A stretch of 44,126 bases of DNA from Bacteroidales bacterium (lineage in GTDB: Bacteria > Bacteroidota > Bacteroidia > Bacteroidales > Bacteroidaceae), in contig SFPF01000018.1 in the NCBI GenBank assembly GCA_004552155.1, positions 1-44,126 on the forward strand, given 5' to 3'. Below the pieces are notes generated by a model, which worked only from the letters and a program-made list of their open reading frames with translations, did no database searches and was not told the origin of the DNA. The first letter of the stretch is position 1. Every line of letters begins with the position of its first letter. Positions 1 to 9,645 of the stretch are shown here, one piece after another. A program made the position numbers and the translations under genes.

Positions 1-1
1 C

Positions 2-9
2 CAAAATTA
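2..9 (-). promoter_or_regulatory. -7 box of a divergent promoter reading off the left edge
   Basis: On the minus strand this reads TAATTTTG, matching the Bacteroidetes -7 consensus TAnnTTTG. It is preceded by CGCTCACCTTGCAC, almost the same upstream block as in the duplicated xerD promoter. It probably drives a minus-strand gene lying outside the window. Confidence 0.5.
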
Positions 10-71
10 GTGCAAGGTGAGCGAAGAGCAAAGAAAAAAGCGGAAAAGGTGAGTTTCAAGCAGGAAAAGCG

Positions 72-79
72 TACTTTTG
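72..79 (+). promoter_or_regulatory. -7 promoter box for the MG2-domain protein
   Basis: TACTTTTG fits TAnnTTTG and lies 16 bases before the ATG at 95. A TTG inside this box opens the reading frame at 77, but it overlaps the promoter, so the ATG at 95 is the better start. Confidence 0.5.
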
Positions 80-94
80 CAAAAAATATCTGAA

Positions 95-2707
95 ATGAAA
101 CACGCATTATATATTATTGTCCTCTTTCTCTTTGGCTGTATCAGTGCGCAAGGGCAAGGCAGCGATGCCGAACGGTTGTTTGCATATTTCAAAAAACTTT
201 CAGGCTTTGATAATCAGTATCCCCGCGAAAAGGTTTATCTGCACACCGACAACGATGCGTATATGGAGGGCGAGACGTTATGGTTCAGGGCCTACGTGGT
301 GCGCGCTTCCACACTGCGCCCCGAACCGGTGAGCAAGGTGCTCTATGTGGAATTGCTGGACGATTGCGGGCGCATAGTTCAACGCCGTCTTCTGCGCCTC
401 GACAGTCTCGGCAGGGCAGAGGGCGACATTGCGCTCGAACTGCCCGTGCGTGCCGGCTACTACGAACTGCGTGCCTATACCCGCGAAATGATGAACTGGG
501 GTGCAGAGGCCTGCTTTTCGCGCGTTATTCCCGTGTTCAGGGAAAATGATGGCGCGGCGCGGCAGGTGGATATTCCGCCAGTTGAAGACGGCAGCAACCT
601 CGAGCGGCGCACCCTACGCCCGCAGTTGGGGCGGCAAAGGGTCGGCAAACACATCGTTTCCTTCTTCCCCGAGGGCGGTAACCGCATCGCCGGTGTGACG
701 CAGCGCGTGGCGTTTAAGATGACCGACGGGTGCGGTCGTGCTGCAAGCGATACGCTGCTGCTTGCCGATGCCAACGGGCAAGTAGTGACTGCCGCAGCGC
801 CGCTTCACGAAGGAATGGGCATCTTCTCCCTTCCCGCCGACGCGGAGGGTTGGAAAGTGCGTGTAGGTAAGGAGGAGTATGATTTGCCTGCCCCCGAACC
901 CGAGGGGCGCTACGTGCTTGAAGCGCAGCCCGACGACGAAGGCGTGAATCTGCTCATTTCGCGCACGCCGCAATCTGCCCTTATGACGGAGGAGCGGTTG
1001 CTCGGGCTGGCGGTGATGTGCCGGGAAAAGGTTTGCTATTTCGACACGCTGAGCATAGGGCGCGGCGAGGCGGTGGAGCTGTATCTGCCGAACGCCTCGC
1101 TGCACGGCGGCGTGAACCGCATCGAACTCTTCGACCTCACGGGTAAGAGCCTTTGCCGCCGGCTGGTGTGGCGGCAGGCGGAGGAGCGGAAACTGGTGCT
1201 TGCCGTGCGGCAAAATGAGGTGCAATACGAACCGTTTGCCCCCGTGGCTTTGGAATTAGAATTGAAAGACGCGCAAGGTCGTCCCATGCCGCAGGCTGAC
1301 TTTTCACTGTCGGTGCGCGATGCCGAAGGCGAACTGCCGCAAGGCGCGGCGGCCACGCTCGCGGAGGATTTGCTGCTCGCTTCCGAAGTGAAAGGTTATG
1401 TGCATCGACCGCGCTATTATTTCGAGCAGCCCGGCGATCCTGTGCGCCGCGCCGCGCTTGACCTCCTGCTTATGGTGCAGGGTTGGAGTGCCACGGACTT
1501 TGAGCAGATGTGTGGCAGCCGGGAGTTTCGCCCCGAGCAGCCCATTGAGGAACGCCTCACACTCAACGGCCGCGTGCTGCGCGACAACAACAAGCAGCAG
1601 CCATACGCCAATATGGAGCTTAATATAAAGATGTATTCCATGCAGGGCGCGGCGTTGGAGGGCACCGCCGTGACAGATAGCGAAGGACGCTTTGCCTTCA
1701 CCTCCAACGCCGACTATACGGGCGACTGGACGGCCGTGTTCACTGTGCGCAATGAAGACGGGAAGAAAAAGTGGTCGCGCCTTGCCATAGACCGCTGGTT
1801 CATGCCGCCCGCAAGGGCGATTGTGCCGGCGGAAACTGACATCGCCTTGCCTTTGCTGGCCAATGAAACGAAGCAGAGTGGCGGTAAAAAGATAGAGACG
1901 TTTGAATGGGAAGATACCATTCCGCGCCTTGTTGCGCAAAACTTGGGCGAAGCCGTCGTGACGCACAAGGGGCAATATCGCGGCTTTACGGGCGGCCGCT
2001 ACTCTTATCGCGGCGGTGAGGAAGCCGGTATGCGCGAGGCTGTCGTGTTCTACGACATCGCCTCCGAAGTGGAACGCACCAAAGATGCCGGGCTGTGGCC
2101 GAACTTTTTCATGGAATTTCTTGCCGAGGTGGACAGCAACGTTACGCCCGACCGTGACAACGACAACCCTTCGCTTTGCAAACTGCGCTATCGAGGTCGA
2201 GAGGCAAAGGTAATATTCAATAACAACGACACTTACAATATTCATTTCGAAGGTTCTGACGTTCCCGGTGCCGCGCCTGCGCTTGCCGACCTTATGGCAG
2301 AGGAAGTGAAGTCCGTGGCTATTATGCCGAAGGAGAGCATCGCGCGCTATGCCAGCCCCGACTTTTTCTTAAAGCTTTCTTCTAACGCAAACGACCTCCC
2401 CGACCATCTTATCAACATCTATATCGACCCGCAATTTGCCCGCTTCAAGGCGCGCAAAGGCGTGGAGACGCGCCGCGTGCAGGGCTATACTCAGCCCCGC
2501 AAGTTTTTCAGTCCGAGCTATAACGGACTGGAATTGCCCACCGATGCCGACCGCCGCCGTACGCTCTTCTGGTGCCCGTCGGTAAAGACCGATGCCGCCG
2601 GCCGCGCCTCCGCCGTATTTTTCAACAATGCCCGCAGCGGCACGCGCCTGCACATCACCGCCCGCGGTATCGCCGGGACGGGGCAATTCGTAGACTTTGA
2701 GCGATGA
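95..2707 (+). CDS. Exported MG2 (macroglobulin)-domain protein, function unknown
   Basis: Predicted 870-residue secreted or envelope protein. The ATG at 95 begins MKHALYIIVLFLFGC, a hydrophobic signal sequence; the Cys at residue 15 is a weak lipobox (LFGC), so either a lipoprotein or a cleaved secreted form is possible. Residues about 30-150 contain the block PREKVYLHTDNDAYMEGETL followed by WFRAYVV, typical of Bacteroidetes proteins with an alpha-2-macroglobulin MG2-like beta-sandwich. A carboxypeptidase-regulatory-like segment (LTLNGRVLRDNNK..., about residue 490) follows, as in TonB-receptor-associated proteins, but no plug or barrel is visible. A second, much longer macroglobulin-like gene lies at 14.8-20.2 kb. 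It stands alone, followed by a repeat element. The family is confident; the biochemical role is unknown. Confidence 0.8.
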   Translation: MKHALYIIVLFLFGCISAQGQGSDAERLFAYFKKLSGFDNQYPREKVYLHTDNDAYMEGETLWFRAYVVRASTLRPEPVSKVLYVELLDDCGRIVQRRLLRLDSLGRAEGDIALELPVRAGYYELRAYTREMMNWGAEACFSRVIPVFRENDGAARQVDIPPVEDGSNLERRTLRPQLGRQRVGKHIVSFFPEGGNRIAGVTQRVAFKMTDGCGRAASDTLLLADANGQVVTAAAPLHEGMGIFSLPADAEGWKVRVGKEEYDLPAPEPEGRYVLEAQPDDEGVNLLISRTPQSALMTEERLLGLAVMCREKVCYFDTLSIGRGEAVELYLPNASLHGGVNRIELFDLTGKSLCRRLVWRQAEERKLVLAVRQNEVQYEPFAPVALELELKDAQGRPMPQADFSLSVRDAEGELPQGAAATLAEDLLLASEVKGYVHRPRYYFEQPGDPVRRAALDLLLMVQGWSATDFEQMCGSREFRPEQPIEERLTLNGRVLRDNNKQQPYANMELNIKMYSMQGAALEGTAVTDSEGRFAFTSNADYTGDWTAVFTVRNEDGKKKWSRLAIDRWFMPPARAIVPAETDIALPLLANETKQSGGKKIETFEWEDTIPRLVAQNLGEAVVTHKGQYRGFTGGRYSYRGGEEAGMREAVVFYDIASEVERTKDAGLWPNFFMEFLAEVDSNVTPDRDNDNPSLCKLRYRGREAKVIFNNNDTYNIHFEGSDVPGAAPALADLMAEEVKSVAIMPKESIARYASPDFFLKLSSNANDLPDHLINIYIDPQFARFKARKGVETRRVQGYTQPRKFFSPSYNGLELPTDADRRRTLFWCPSVKTDAAGRASAVFFNNARSGTRLHITARGIAGTGQFVDFER

Positions 2708-2767
2708 AAGAAAAAGCTTTCCACTTGCTTGCAAAGCATTTTCATAGCACATATTGCGAATTATGCG

Positions 2768-2775
2768 TAACTTTG
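2768..2775 (+). promoter_or_regulatory. -7 promoter box upstream of kbl
   Basis: TAACTTTG matches TAnnTTTG. If used, the kbl transcript would carry a leader of roughly 160 bases containing the whole family A inverted repeat. Confidence 0.5.
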
Positions 2776-2798
2776 CAATGAATTTATAAAAGACCTTT

Positions 2799-2901
2799 TA
2801 GTAAACAAGTATACGAGTAAACAAGACAGGATACTCATATAATATATATATCAAGACATTCATGTCTCGTCTACTCGTATACTTGTCTACTCGTCTACTA
2901 A
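2799..2901 (+). repeat. Family A octamer inverted-repeat element, copy A1
   Basis: The left arm has three GTAWACRA octamers (period 8) and the right arm four complementary octamers (TYGTMTAC type). They flank a roughly 45-base AT-rich spacer starting GACAGGATACTC and ending CATGTCTCGT. The arms can pair into a long hairpin. It ends 37 bases before the kbl start. The spacer resembles those of copies at 20246 and 41864. Confidence 0.8.
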
Positions 2902-2938
2902 AAAACTCATCTAAATATTTTATCCCAACTATATAAAT

Positions 2939-4126
<1,188 letters not shown>

Positions 4127-4154
4127 GGCAACATAACACAAACACCTTATCCAG

Positions 4155-4199
4155 AAAAAAAAGAACAGGGAGCAACAGCAGTTGCTCCCTGTTCTTTTT
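4155..4199. terminator. Bidirectional rho-independent terminator between kbl and the S41 protease
   Basis: A perfect 16-base stem (AAGAACAGGGAGCAAC and complement) with an AGCA loop, preceded by an A run and followed by a T run. It sits between convergent genes. Confidence 0.92.
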
Positions 4200-4221
4200 C
4201 GTTATGTCTATTTGTAACTCC

Positions 4222-5775
4222 TTACGCTGCTGGTTCGCCATTCAGCACGCGGCGGTAGCGGTCGGGATTTTGCAGCAACTTTATGGCTTCTTTAATCATA
4301 TTGTTCCTGGGAACGTTGTAGAGGCCGCGCCCACGGTTGTAATAATAATATTCCACGATGTTGCTCTCCACCGCAAAGCGGATAATGGGCTCGTAACGCT
4401 TGAAGTCATTTTCGAGATTGCTTTTTAATTTTGCTTCAAGCGCATCAAGTTCTGCTTTTGCTTCGTCAGCCAAACCGTCTGACTGGATAAGTCGTAAGTA
4501 AAGTTTTCGCCCCTCATAAACTCGGTGAAATCAGTATATTCTTCATCTGTCAGGCGAAACTCTGTGGGCGAGGCAATCGTGTCGTGCGTATTGCGGTAGC
4601 GCACGCAATAGTCTGTGAGTTGGTCGGAGGCAACCAGATAGGGAATAAGTGCCGGCATGCTGTCTTCCTTTACTTCAATGTCCGGCGTGATGCCGCCGCC
4701 GTCGCGCACGATGCGCCCGGCCGCCGTGCGGAACTCCTTGGTCAAAGAGTCGGGCAGATGCACGGGTTCGCCGTCCTTGAACTCGTAGGCCTGCACGCAG
4801 CGCCCCGAAGGCAGGTAATAGCGTGCCGTGGTAAGTTTCACCGCCGTGTTATAAGGCAATTCGAGCGACTGCTGCACGAGGCCCTTGCCGTAGGTGCGCT
4901 GCCCCATGATGACGGCGCGGTCGTAGTCCTGCAACGCGCCGCTCGTAATTTCGGAGGCAGAGGCAGAACCGAAGTCAGTCAATACGACCAAGGGCGAGGA
5001 GGGATCGAGCGGGTCGTCAGTGGTTTTGTATTTGTAATTGCTCTCCTTGGTCTTTCCTTTCCTGCTCACTACCTCCTTGCCGCGCGGCAGGAAGAGGTTG
5101 ACCGTTTTCACTGCCTCATCGACCACGCCGCCAGGATTGCTGCAAAGGTTGAGTATAAAGGCTTTCGCCCCCTGCTTTTTCAGGTCCACGATGGCGCGGC
5201 GCACTTCTTCCGACGTGCCGTCGATATATCCGCTCAGGTGTAGATAGCCTATGCTGTCGGCCACCATGGTGTGCAGCGATACGGAAGGGATTACGATGTT
5301 CTCGCGCGTCACCTTGAAGGTAAGGTCTTTGTCGGCCACGGGACGCTGGTCGACAGAAAGGATAACGTCACCCGGACGCAGTCCCGCCTTTGCGGCAGGC
5401 ATATTTTCGTAGAGATTTGTAAGGATACAGTGCTTCTCTTTCGGGCGATACATGATGGTAGAGCCGATGCCGGCGTATTTGCCCGTCGTCATCTGCCGCA
5501 GGTCTTCGGTGTTGCTTTCAGGATAAAACTCCGTGTAGGGGTCGAGTTGGTCGAGCATATATAGCACGGCGTTTTCAATGAGTTTCTGGCTATTGTTTCT
5601 GGCTATTGAGTGTGTCCACATAGTTGCGGTCGAGTTCTCGATAGAGCGCGGTGAAGATGTCGAGGTTCTTCACCAATTCAAAGTTGTGGTTGGTCTGCGC
5701 CTTGATGCAGGCCGAATTGAAAGGCAAGGTCAGCGCAAGCAGCAAGACCCAGCCGATGGCGCGTAAGTTTTTCAT
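4222..5775 (-). pseudogene. Carboxyl-terminal processing protease (S41, PDZ), frame broken twice
   Basis: Periplasmic or secreted Ser-Lys protease of the CtpA/Prc family. The start at 5775 gives MKNLRAIGWVLLLALTLPF, a signal peptide. A PDZ domain follows (GIGSTIMYR... AGLRPGDVIL), then the S41 core with the Ser nucleophile in FGSASASEIT and the general-base Lys in TYGKGLVQ. The coding sequence lies in three frames. The first break is an exact 13-bp tandem duplication at 5583-5608: removing one copy fuses ...VDTLNSQ to KLIENAVLYML in frame. The second is a 1-base (mod 3) loss near 4490, which separates ...ENFTYD from the C-terminal GLADEAKAELDAL segment ending at 4222. The longest intact piece is 4425-5621. 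It follows the PfkB kinase by 46 bases and is probably co-transcribed. It is either a decayed gene or a sequence error; both catalytic residues are still encoded. Confidence 0.85.
5583..5608 (-). repeat. 13-bp tandem duplication inside the S41 protease gene
   Basis: Two exact head-to-tail copies of TTTCTGGCTATTG (plus-strand reading). The extra copy shifts the frame and creates a stop soon after residue 61. A single copy restores the family-typical VDT...KLIENA sequence. Confidence 0.9.
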
Positions 5776-5821
5776 CTTTGATATTGTTTGTAGACGAGCG
5801 GACTTGTATGTATTAGGGTGG

Positions 5822-6799
5822 TTATTCGGAAAACGCTCTGCGGCGAATATCCTGCCAAACGTCTTCGGAAAGCGCGGTGCCTATTACTTGGACAATGTTT
5901 CCCGCGAGTAGCGTGCCGAGGACGGCGCAGTCGGGTAATGAGTGCCCGTTGGCAAACCCGTGCAAGAAGCCTGCGGCAAAATAATCGCCGGCAGCGGTAG
6001 TGTCAATGGCTTTTGCCCCGGGTAGCGGCGGCTGGTGAATGAGTTCTTCGCCGCATGCCACGATTGCGCCTTCGCTGCCTATTTTCACCACGGCCGTATC
6101 GCAAATTTCTGCCAAGGCGCGGGCGGCCTCGCGGGGCGCTTTGCGGGTATAGGCAAACGACTCCTCCTCGTTGGCAAAAACGATGTCCACCTGCGGCAGC
6201 AGTTGCTCGAAAAACGCGTGCTCGGCCTCTACAATATTATATCCTGCAAGGTCAAGGCTCACCAGCAGACCGCACTCCTTTGCCATTTGTATGGCGTGGC
6301 GCAGCAGCTCATGGTTTTGCACGAGATACCCTTCTATATGCACCAATGCGTAACCGGCAAACCATTCCTTTTGCAGCATTTCGGCCGTGAGGCTCGCCGC
6401 TGCGCCGAGAAACGTGCCGAAGGTGCGCTGGCCGTCCGTTGAGATAAACGTATTGGCGATGCCAGTTGGCAGCGTGGGGTGCTCATAAAGATGCGTATTG
6501 ATATGGTGCGCCCGGCAATTCTCCGCGAAGAATTTACCTGCCCTGTCTTTCCCGATGCAGCCTATCAGCCCCGCCTCTCCGCAGAGGTTGGCAACGGCGA
6601 GCACGGTGTTGCAGGCCGAGCCGCCCGTGGTGCACTTCACATCGAGCCCCTTTTGCCGCGCGCAGATGTCGGCAAAGCGGGTTTCATCGATGAGTTGCAT
6701 TGAACCCTTCGGCAGGTTAAGTTCTGAAAGTATTTTGTCGCTTGGGATAAGCGTGAGCGCATCTACCAGAGCGTTTCCAATGCCCAAAATTCGCTTCAT
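5822..6799 (-). CDS. PfkB-family sugar/nucleoside kinase (adenosine kinase-like)
   Basis: 325-residue ribokinase/PfkB-fold kinase that transfers phosphate from ATP to a sugar or nucleoside hydroxyl in the cytoplasm. The N-terminal LGIGNALVDAL and the GGSACNTVLAVANL segment near residue 58 are the substrate-binding PfkB signature. The C-terminal signature DTTAAGDYFAAGFLHG near residue 265 carries the catalytic base Asp; the usual DTxGAGD has Gly where this has Ala, a deviation in the anion-hole turn. The overall pattern resembles the Bacteroidetes kinases often labelled adenosine kinase; substrate is not provable from sequence. It begins at the ATG at 6799, about 115 bases downstream of a minus-strand promoter, and heads a two-gene unit with the S41 protease. 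Confidence 0.88.
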   Translation of the reverse strand: MKRILGIGNALVDALTLIPSDKILSELNLPKGSMQLIDETRFADICARQKGLDVKCTTGGSACNTVLAVANLCGEAGLIGCIGKDRAGKFFAENCRAHHINTHLYEHPTLPTGIANTFISTDGQRTFGTFLGAAASLTAEMLQKEWFAGYALVHIEGYLVQNHELLRHAIQMAKECGLLVSLDLAGYNIVEAEHAFFEQLLPQVDIVFANEEESFAYTRKAPREAARALAEICDTAVVKIGSEGAIVACGEELIHQPPLPGAKAIDTTAAGDYFAAGFLHGFANGHSLPDCAVLGTLLAGNIVQVIGTALSEDVWQDIRRRAFSE

Positions 6800-6913
6800 T
6801 TCTTGATTGCTTTATTTGAATTTTTGCCATGCGGCGCACACGGCGGGCGTTTGTAAAACGTCCCTACTTGCTGAAAAATTTATTTTCTTACATGAAAAGC
6901 CGCAATTTTCTTG

Positions 6914-6921
6914 CAAAGATA
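6914..6921 (-). promoter_or_regulatory. -7 promoter box for the PfkB kinase-protease unit
   Basis: Minus-strand TATCTTTG fits TAnnTTTG. It lies 24 bases from the plus-strand tRNA promoter box, so the two promoters are divergent and close-packed. Confidence 0.6.
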
Positions 6922-6944
6922 TGGTTTATTTCAAAATTATCCGT

Positions 6945-6952
6945 TACCTTTG
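6945..6952 (+). promoter_or_regulatory. -7 promoter box for the tRNA-Asn pair
   Basis: TACCTTTG followed by CACC is a strong Bacteroidetes -7 box, 46 bases upstream of the first tRNA. Confidence 0.7.
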
Positions 6953-6997
6953 CACCGCAAAAGAGCAAAGGACATGCCTTTTCTCTACTAAGACACT

Positions 6998-7071
6998 GCT
7001 TCAGTAGCTCAGTTGGTTAGAGCACCTGACTGTTAATCAGGGGGTCGTTGGTTCAAACCCATCCTGAAGCG
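6998..7071 (+). tRNA. tRNA-Asn (anticodon GTT), first copy
   Basis: Acceptor arms GCTTCAG and CTGAAGC pair fully, with discriminator G. The D-arm contains AGCTCAGTTGGTTAGAGC. The anticodon stem CCTGA/TCAGG encloses CTGTTAA with anticodon GTT. The T-loop is TTCAAAC. The T-stem GTTGG/CCATC has one T-T mismatch at its second pair. CCA is not encoded. Confidence 0.95.
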
Positions 7072-7124
7072 CAACGAAAAAGGCGCAAGCGAGTCGCCCT
7101 ATATTTTTAAGAAAACTTTTACCT

Positions 7125-7198
7125 GCTTCAGTAGCTCAGTTGGTTAGAGCACCTGACTGTTAATCAGGGGGTCGTTGGTTCAAGCCCATCCTGAAGCG
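7125..7198 (+). tRNA. tRNA-Asn (anticodon GTT), second copy
   Basis: Same as the first copy except one T-loop base (TTCAAGC instead of TTCAAAC). It carries the same T-stem mismatch. It is separated by 53 bases from copy one and probably co-transcribed with it, ending at the hairpin at 7205. Confidence 0.95.
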
Positions 7199-7204
7199 CA
7201 ACGA

Positions 7205-7244
7205 AAACCGCGTAAGAACATCGCCGTTCTTACGCGGTTTCTTT
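7205..7244 (+). terminator. Terminator of the tRNA-Asn transcript
   Basis: A 15-base stem AAACCGCGTAAGAAC with a 6-base loop, followed by TCTTT. It directly follows the second tRNA. Confidence 0.85.
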
Positions 7245-7261
7245 ATTTATATATATGATGC

Positions 7262-7301
7262 AAAAACGCGCGGCAATGTCACTCTCGACCATTGCCGCGC
7301 G
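7262..7301 (-). terminator. Terminator of the 11.7-7.3 kb exported-protein operon
   Basis: A 12-base stem CGCGCGGCAATG/CATTGCCGCGCG with an 11-base loop. On the minus strand it is followed by a T run (plus-strand AAAAA at 7262-7266). It lies just past the last gene of the operon. Confidence 0.8.
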
Positions 7302-7321
7302 TTGCATTATTTTTAAGAAGA

Positions 7322-8965
7322 TTATTTCACAAAGAACTTCTTATTGTTTTGAATATAGATGCCTCGGGGCAGAGCCTTGCGGAGCGTGCCAACTTGGCGG
7401 CCACTGAGGTCGTAAATCATTCCGTTTGCAACGGTGTCGTTGCTAACAGCAGAGATGCCGGAGGGCGTGAAGTACTTACCGCTGTCGCTCGTGGTCCAGA
7501 TGGATACGGGGTTGGGAAGCTGCGGAGCGGCGCAAACCCAGTCTTTCTCACTGCCCGATGCTGAGAAGGCGAACCAGCCGTTGCCGAGGTCGGAGGTTTG
7601 GAGTGCCACGGGGTTTGAAGAGAAGGTGCAAGCGCCTGTTTCTCCGCTGTAGCCCGGTGTGGTGAGGAACTTCTGTGCGCCTACGTTGTAGAGATAGAAG
7701 TTGCCTTCATACTGAATGGCCATCCAGCTCATCGCAGCCGCCGTAGCGTCGAACTCACCGGCGTAAGCAGAGTTAGAAAGCTTGTGGTCGCCGCCGTCGC
7801 CGCTCATCTCGGCAGTCCATACCTTAGAAGTAGAGTTGGCTTCCGAGTAGATGAGGTATGCGGTATACGTGTCGTTGTAAACGGCATAGGTCTCTGTGTT
7901 GGAAAGCTCTGCCAACGTTGCCACGGGCATGCCGAGGGGCTTCACTTCGGGTTCGGGATCAGGATCGGGGTCAGGGTCTGGATCTGGGTCTGGATCTGGA
8001 TCGGGATCCGGGTCAGTCGTTCCGCTGTCGGTCTTGAAGGTGAAGGTGTACACCGTATAGTTCTCGGGATTGACGGAGATGTCGTTGCCCTTCACGGTAA
8101 CGGTGAGCACGCCGGTATTTTCGTCATAGCTCAACTCTTTCGTTGCGCCCGCGCCTTTGGGGGCGCAATAGAAGTTGATGGGGTTGTATTCGGCGTCAAC
8201 GGTATAGTTGTACACGTCTTCCTTGAAGTCGATGGTTACAGGGTCGTAGAGCACGCCTCGGAGTGTGCTGTAATAGATAAAGTGGATATCGTCGATGATG
8301 AGTTCGTCGCCCTTGCTGCCGCCAGGTGTGGGGTTGGTGGTGAAAGAGCCGAGCAGATATTGCACTTCGGGAGTGCTGTTCTTGTCGTAGGTGAATGCGC
8401 CTTCGTACTTCGTCCAGTCGGTGCAGGCATCAATAAGGACGGAAGCCTTGCCCACGCGGTTGCCGCTCTGGTCGCTGATTTCGGGGTCGCGATAGTCACA
8501 GTCGTCGTGGAGGATAAACTGCCCGCGTGCTTGGTTACCGGCTCCCGGGGTGAACTTAGCGTAGAAGCTCACGGCATCGGGGCGACCGGCGAATCGCAGA
8601 CTGTTGTCGCTGCTGCTGCGGTCGGTGTAGTTGTAGTTGGCAGAATTGGCAGGTGTCATGTTGCCCATATTGATTTTCCCGGTAGTAAGGTTGCCGTTGG
8701 CTTTAACTCCAAAAATGCTATTTGAATAGAGTTTTACAGCCACGCTACTATTGTGTCCTTCTACTTTTTGAGGTTTGGGGGAAGAACCCTTGCCTAAACT
8801 GGCCATGGAACCGCCGGCCGAAGGGAATGAATTCCAACCGTTGCCTGGTTCTTCTGAGGATCGCCATTCGCCCTCAAATCCCGGGTCGGCGAACTGGTAG
8901 ATGCCCTGTGCGCCTGCAGCGAGCGTGACGCATGCCAGGGCGCAGGTGAGTAAAAGTTTTTTCAT
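7322..8965 (-). CDS. Secreted PCMD-type protein with Asp-Pro linker and sorting-like C-terminal tail
   Basis: 547 residues. MKKLLLTCALACVTLAAGAQ is a clear signal peptide. Residues about 20-240 form a beta-rich region resembling the C-terminal part of PCMD (putative carbohydrate-metabolism) proteins. A short Ig-like segment follows, then ten Asp-Pro dipeptides encoded near 7957-8016, a rigid spacer. A roughly 150-residue module comes next (LAELSNTETYAVYN... WVCAAPQL), which also occurs in the 12263-14482 protein. The last 40 residues (IYDLSGRQVGTL... RGIYIQNNKKFFVK) match the short C-terminal tail of three other proteins here and resemble a T9SS type A signal. It is the last gene of a four-gene operon with 29-base spacing. 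Function is unknown; it is likely surface-exposed and glycan-related by family only. Confidence 0.75.
   Translation of the reverse strand: MKKLLLTCALACVTLAAGAQGIYQFADPGFEGEWRSSEEPGNGWNSFPSAGGSMASLGKGSSPKPQKVEGHNSSVAVKLYSNSIFGVKANGNLTTGKINMGNMTPANSANYNYTDRSSSDNSLRFAGRPDAVSFYAKFTPGAGNQARGQFILHDDCDYRDPEISDQSGNRVGKASVLIDACTDWTKYEGAFTYDKNSTPEVQYLLGSFTTNPTPGGSKGDELIIDDIHFIYYSTLRGVLYDPVTIDFKEDVYNYTVDAEYNPINFYCAPKGAGATKELSYDENTGVLTVTVKGNDISVNPENYTVYTFTFKTDSGTTDPDPDPDPDPDPDPDPDPDPEPEVKPLGMPVATLAELSNTETYAVYNDTYTAYLIYSEANSTSKVWTAEMSGDGGDHKLSNSAYAGEFDATAAAMSWMAIQYEGNFYLYNVGAQKFLTTPGYSGETGACTFSSNPVALQTSDLGNGWFAFSASGSEKDWVCAAPQLPNPVSIWTTSDSGKYFTPSGISAVSNDTVANGMIYDLSGRQVGTLRKALPRGIYIQNNKKFFVK
7957..8016 (-). 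repeat. Hexanucleotide microsatellite encoding (Asp-Pro)10
   Basis: Ten imperfect 6-bp units of the GGATCN/GGGTCN type (plus-strand reading) encode a DP linker, flanked on the C-terminal side by a Glu-Pro unit. Unit number could vary by slippage without frameshifting. Confidence 0.85.
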
Positions 8966-8994
8966 AATGCGTTTCTGTTTTAATTATAGGTAAC

Positions 8995-9597
8995 TTATTT
9001 CACAAAAACCTTTTTGCCATTTTTGATGCAAAGGCCTTTGGCAGCACTGATGCGCACGCCGTTGAGGTTGTAGATGTTTTCGATGCCGTTGTGCTTGCCG
9101 GCTGCGATGTTGACTATGCCGGTGTCGGCAGTCTTGTTGCCGTCGAAGCGCACGTAAATGGGAACGTTGCCACCGTTGGTCCAAACCACATCGATATCGG
9201 CATAAAGACGACCGCCTTCTATAAAACTGGTAGTGCTATTGAGCTGCGCAGTTGCTTCGATGCCAGCAGATTCAAAGTTAAAGAATTTGGGTTCATTAGC
9301 TCCAAAAACCAATTTGCCGTTGCTCTCTGTAACGGGAACATTTGGCAGAATAATGTCGCCTAATACAACATCGCCAAACATAAAATTGTAGAGAGCGAAT
9401 GTCACGGTGTTTTCTCCATCGGGGAAAATCTTGATTTCTTGTCCTTCTACCGGTTCCGACTCATCATCAATTGGGCTCATGAGATTAATCCAAAGCTTGC
9501 CGTTGTAAATGCCGTCGGCTTTCTTGGTAATGTCCTGTGCAAAAAGGCTGTTCATAGGAAACAGGGTGACTACGAGTGTGAGTAAAATTTTTTTCAT
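8995..9597 (-). CDS. Calycin-like exported protein with short sorting-like tail
   Basis: 200 residues. MKKILLTLVVTLFPMNSLFAQ is a signal peptide. The body (DGIYNGKLWINL..., alternating strands up to about residue 160) has the pattern of the small Bacteroidetes calycin-like beta-barrel family. The last 30 residues, IENIYNLNGVRISAAKG then LCIKNGKKVFVK, are the same tail type as in neighbouring secreted proteins. It is third in the operon, 48 bases after the barrel protein and 29 before the DP-linker protein. No enzyme motif is seen; a ligand-binding or surface role is inferred from fold resemblance only. Confidence 0.7.
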   Translation of the reverse strand: MKKILLTLVVTLFPMNSLFAQDITKKADGIYNGKLWINLMSPIDDESEPVEGQEIKIFPDGENTVTFALYNFMFGDVVLGDIILPNVPVTESNGKLVFGANEPKFFNFESAGIEATAQLNSTTSFIEGGRLYADIDVVWTNGGNVPIYVRFDGNKTADTGIVNIAAGKHNGIENIYNLNGVRISAAKGLCIKNGKKVFVK

Positions 9598-9645
9598 AAG
9601 CTGAAAGTTTTAGGAGTTTATGGAATAATAAAATATGATTGTCGT

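Noticed and set aside
2799..2901. Riboswitch in the kbl leader
   Set aside because: The leader is occupied by a simple inverted repeat also found before unrelated genes; no known riboswitch core could be recognised.
7957..8016. Phase-variable switch at the Asp-Pro microsatellite
   Set aside because: Units are 6 bp, so changes keep the frame and only alter linker length.
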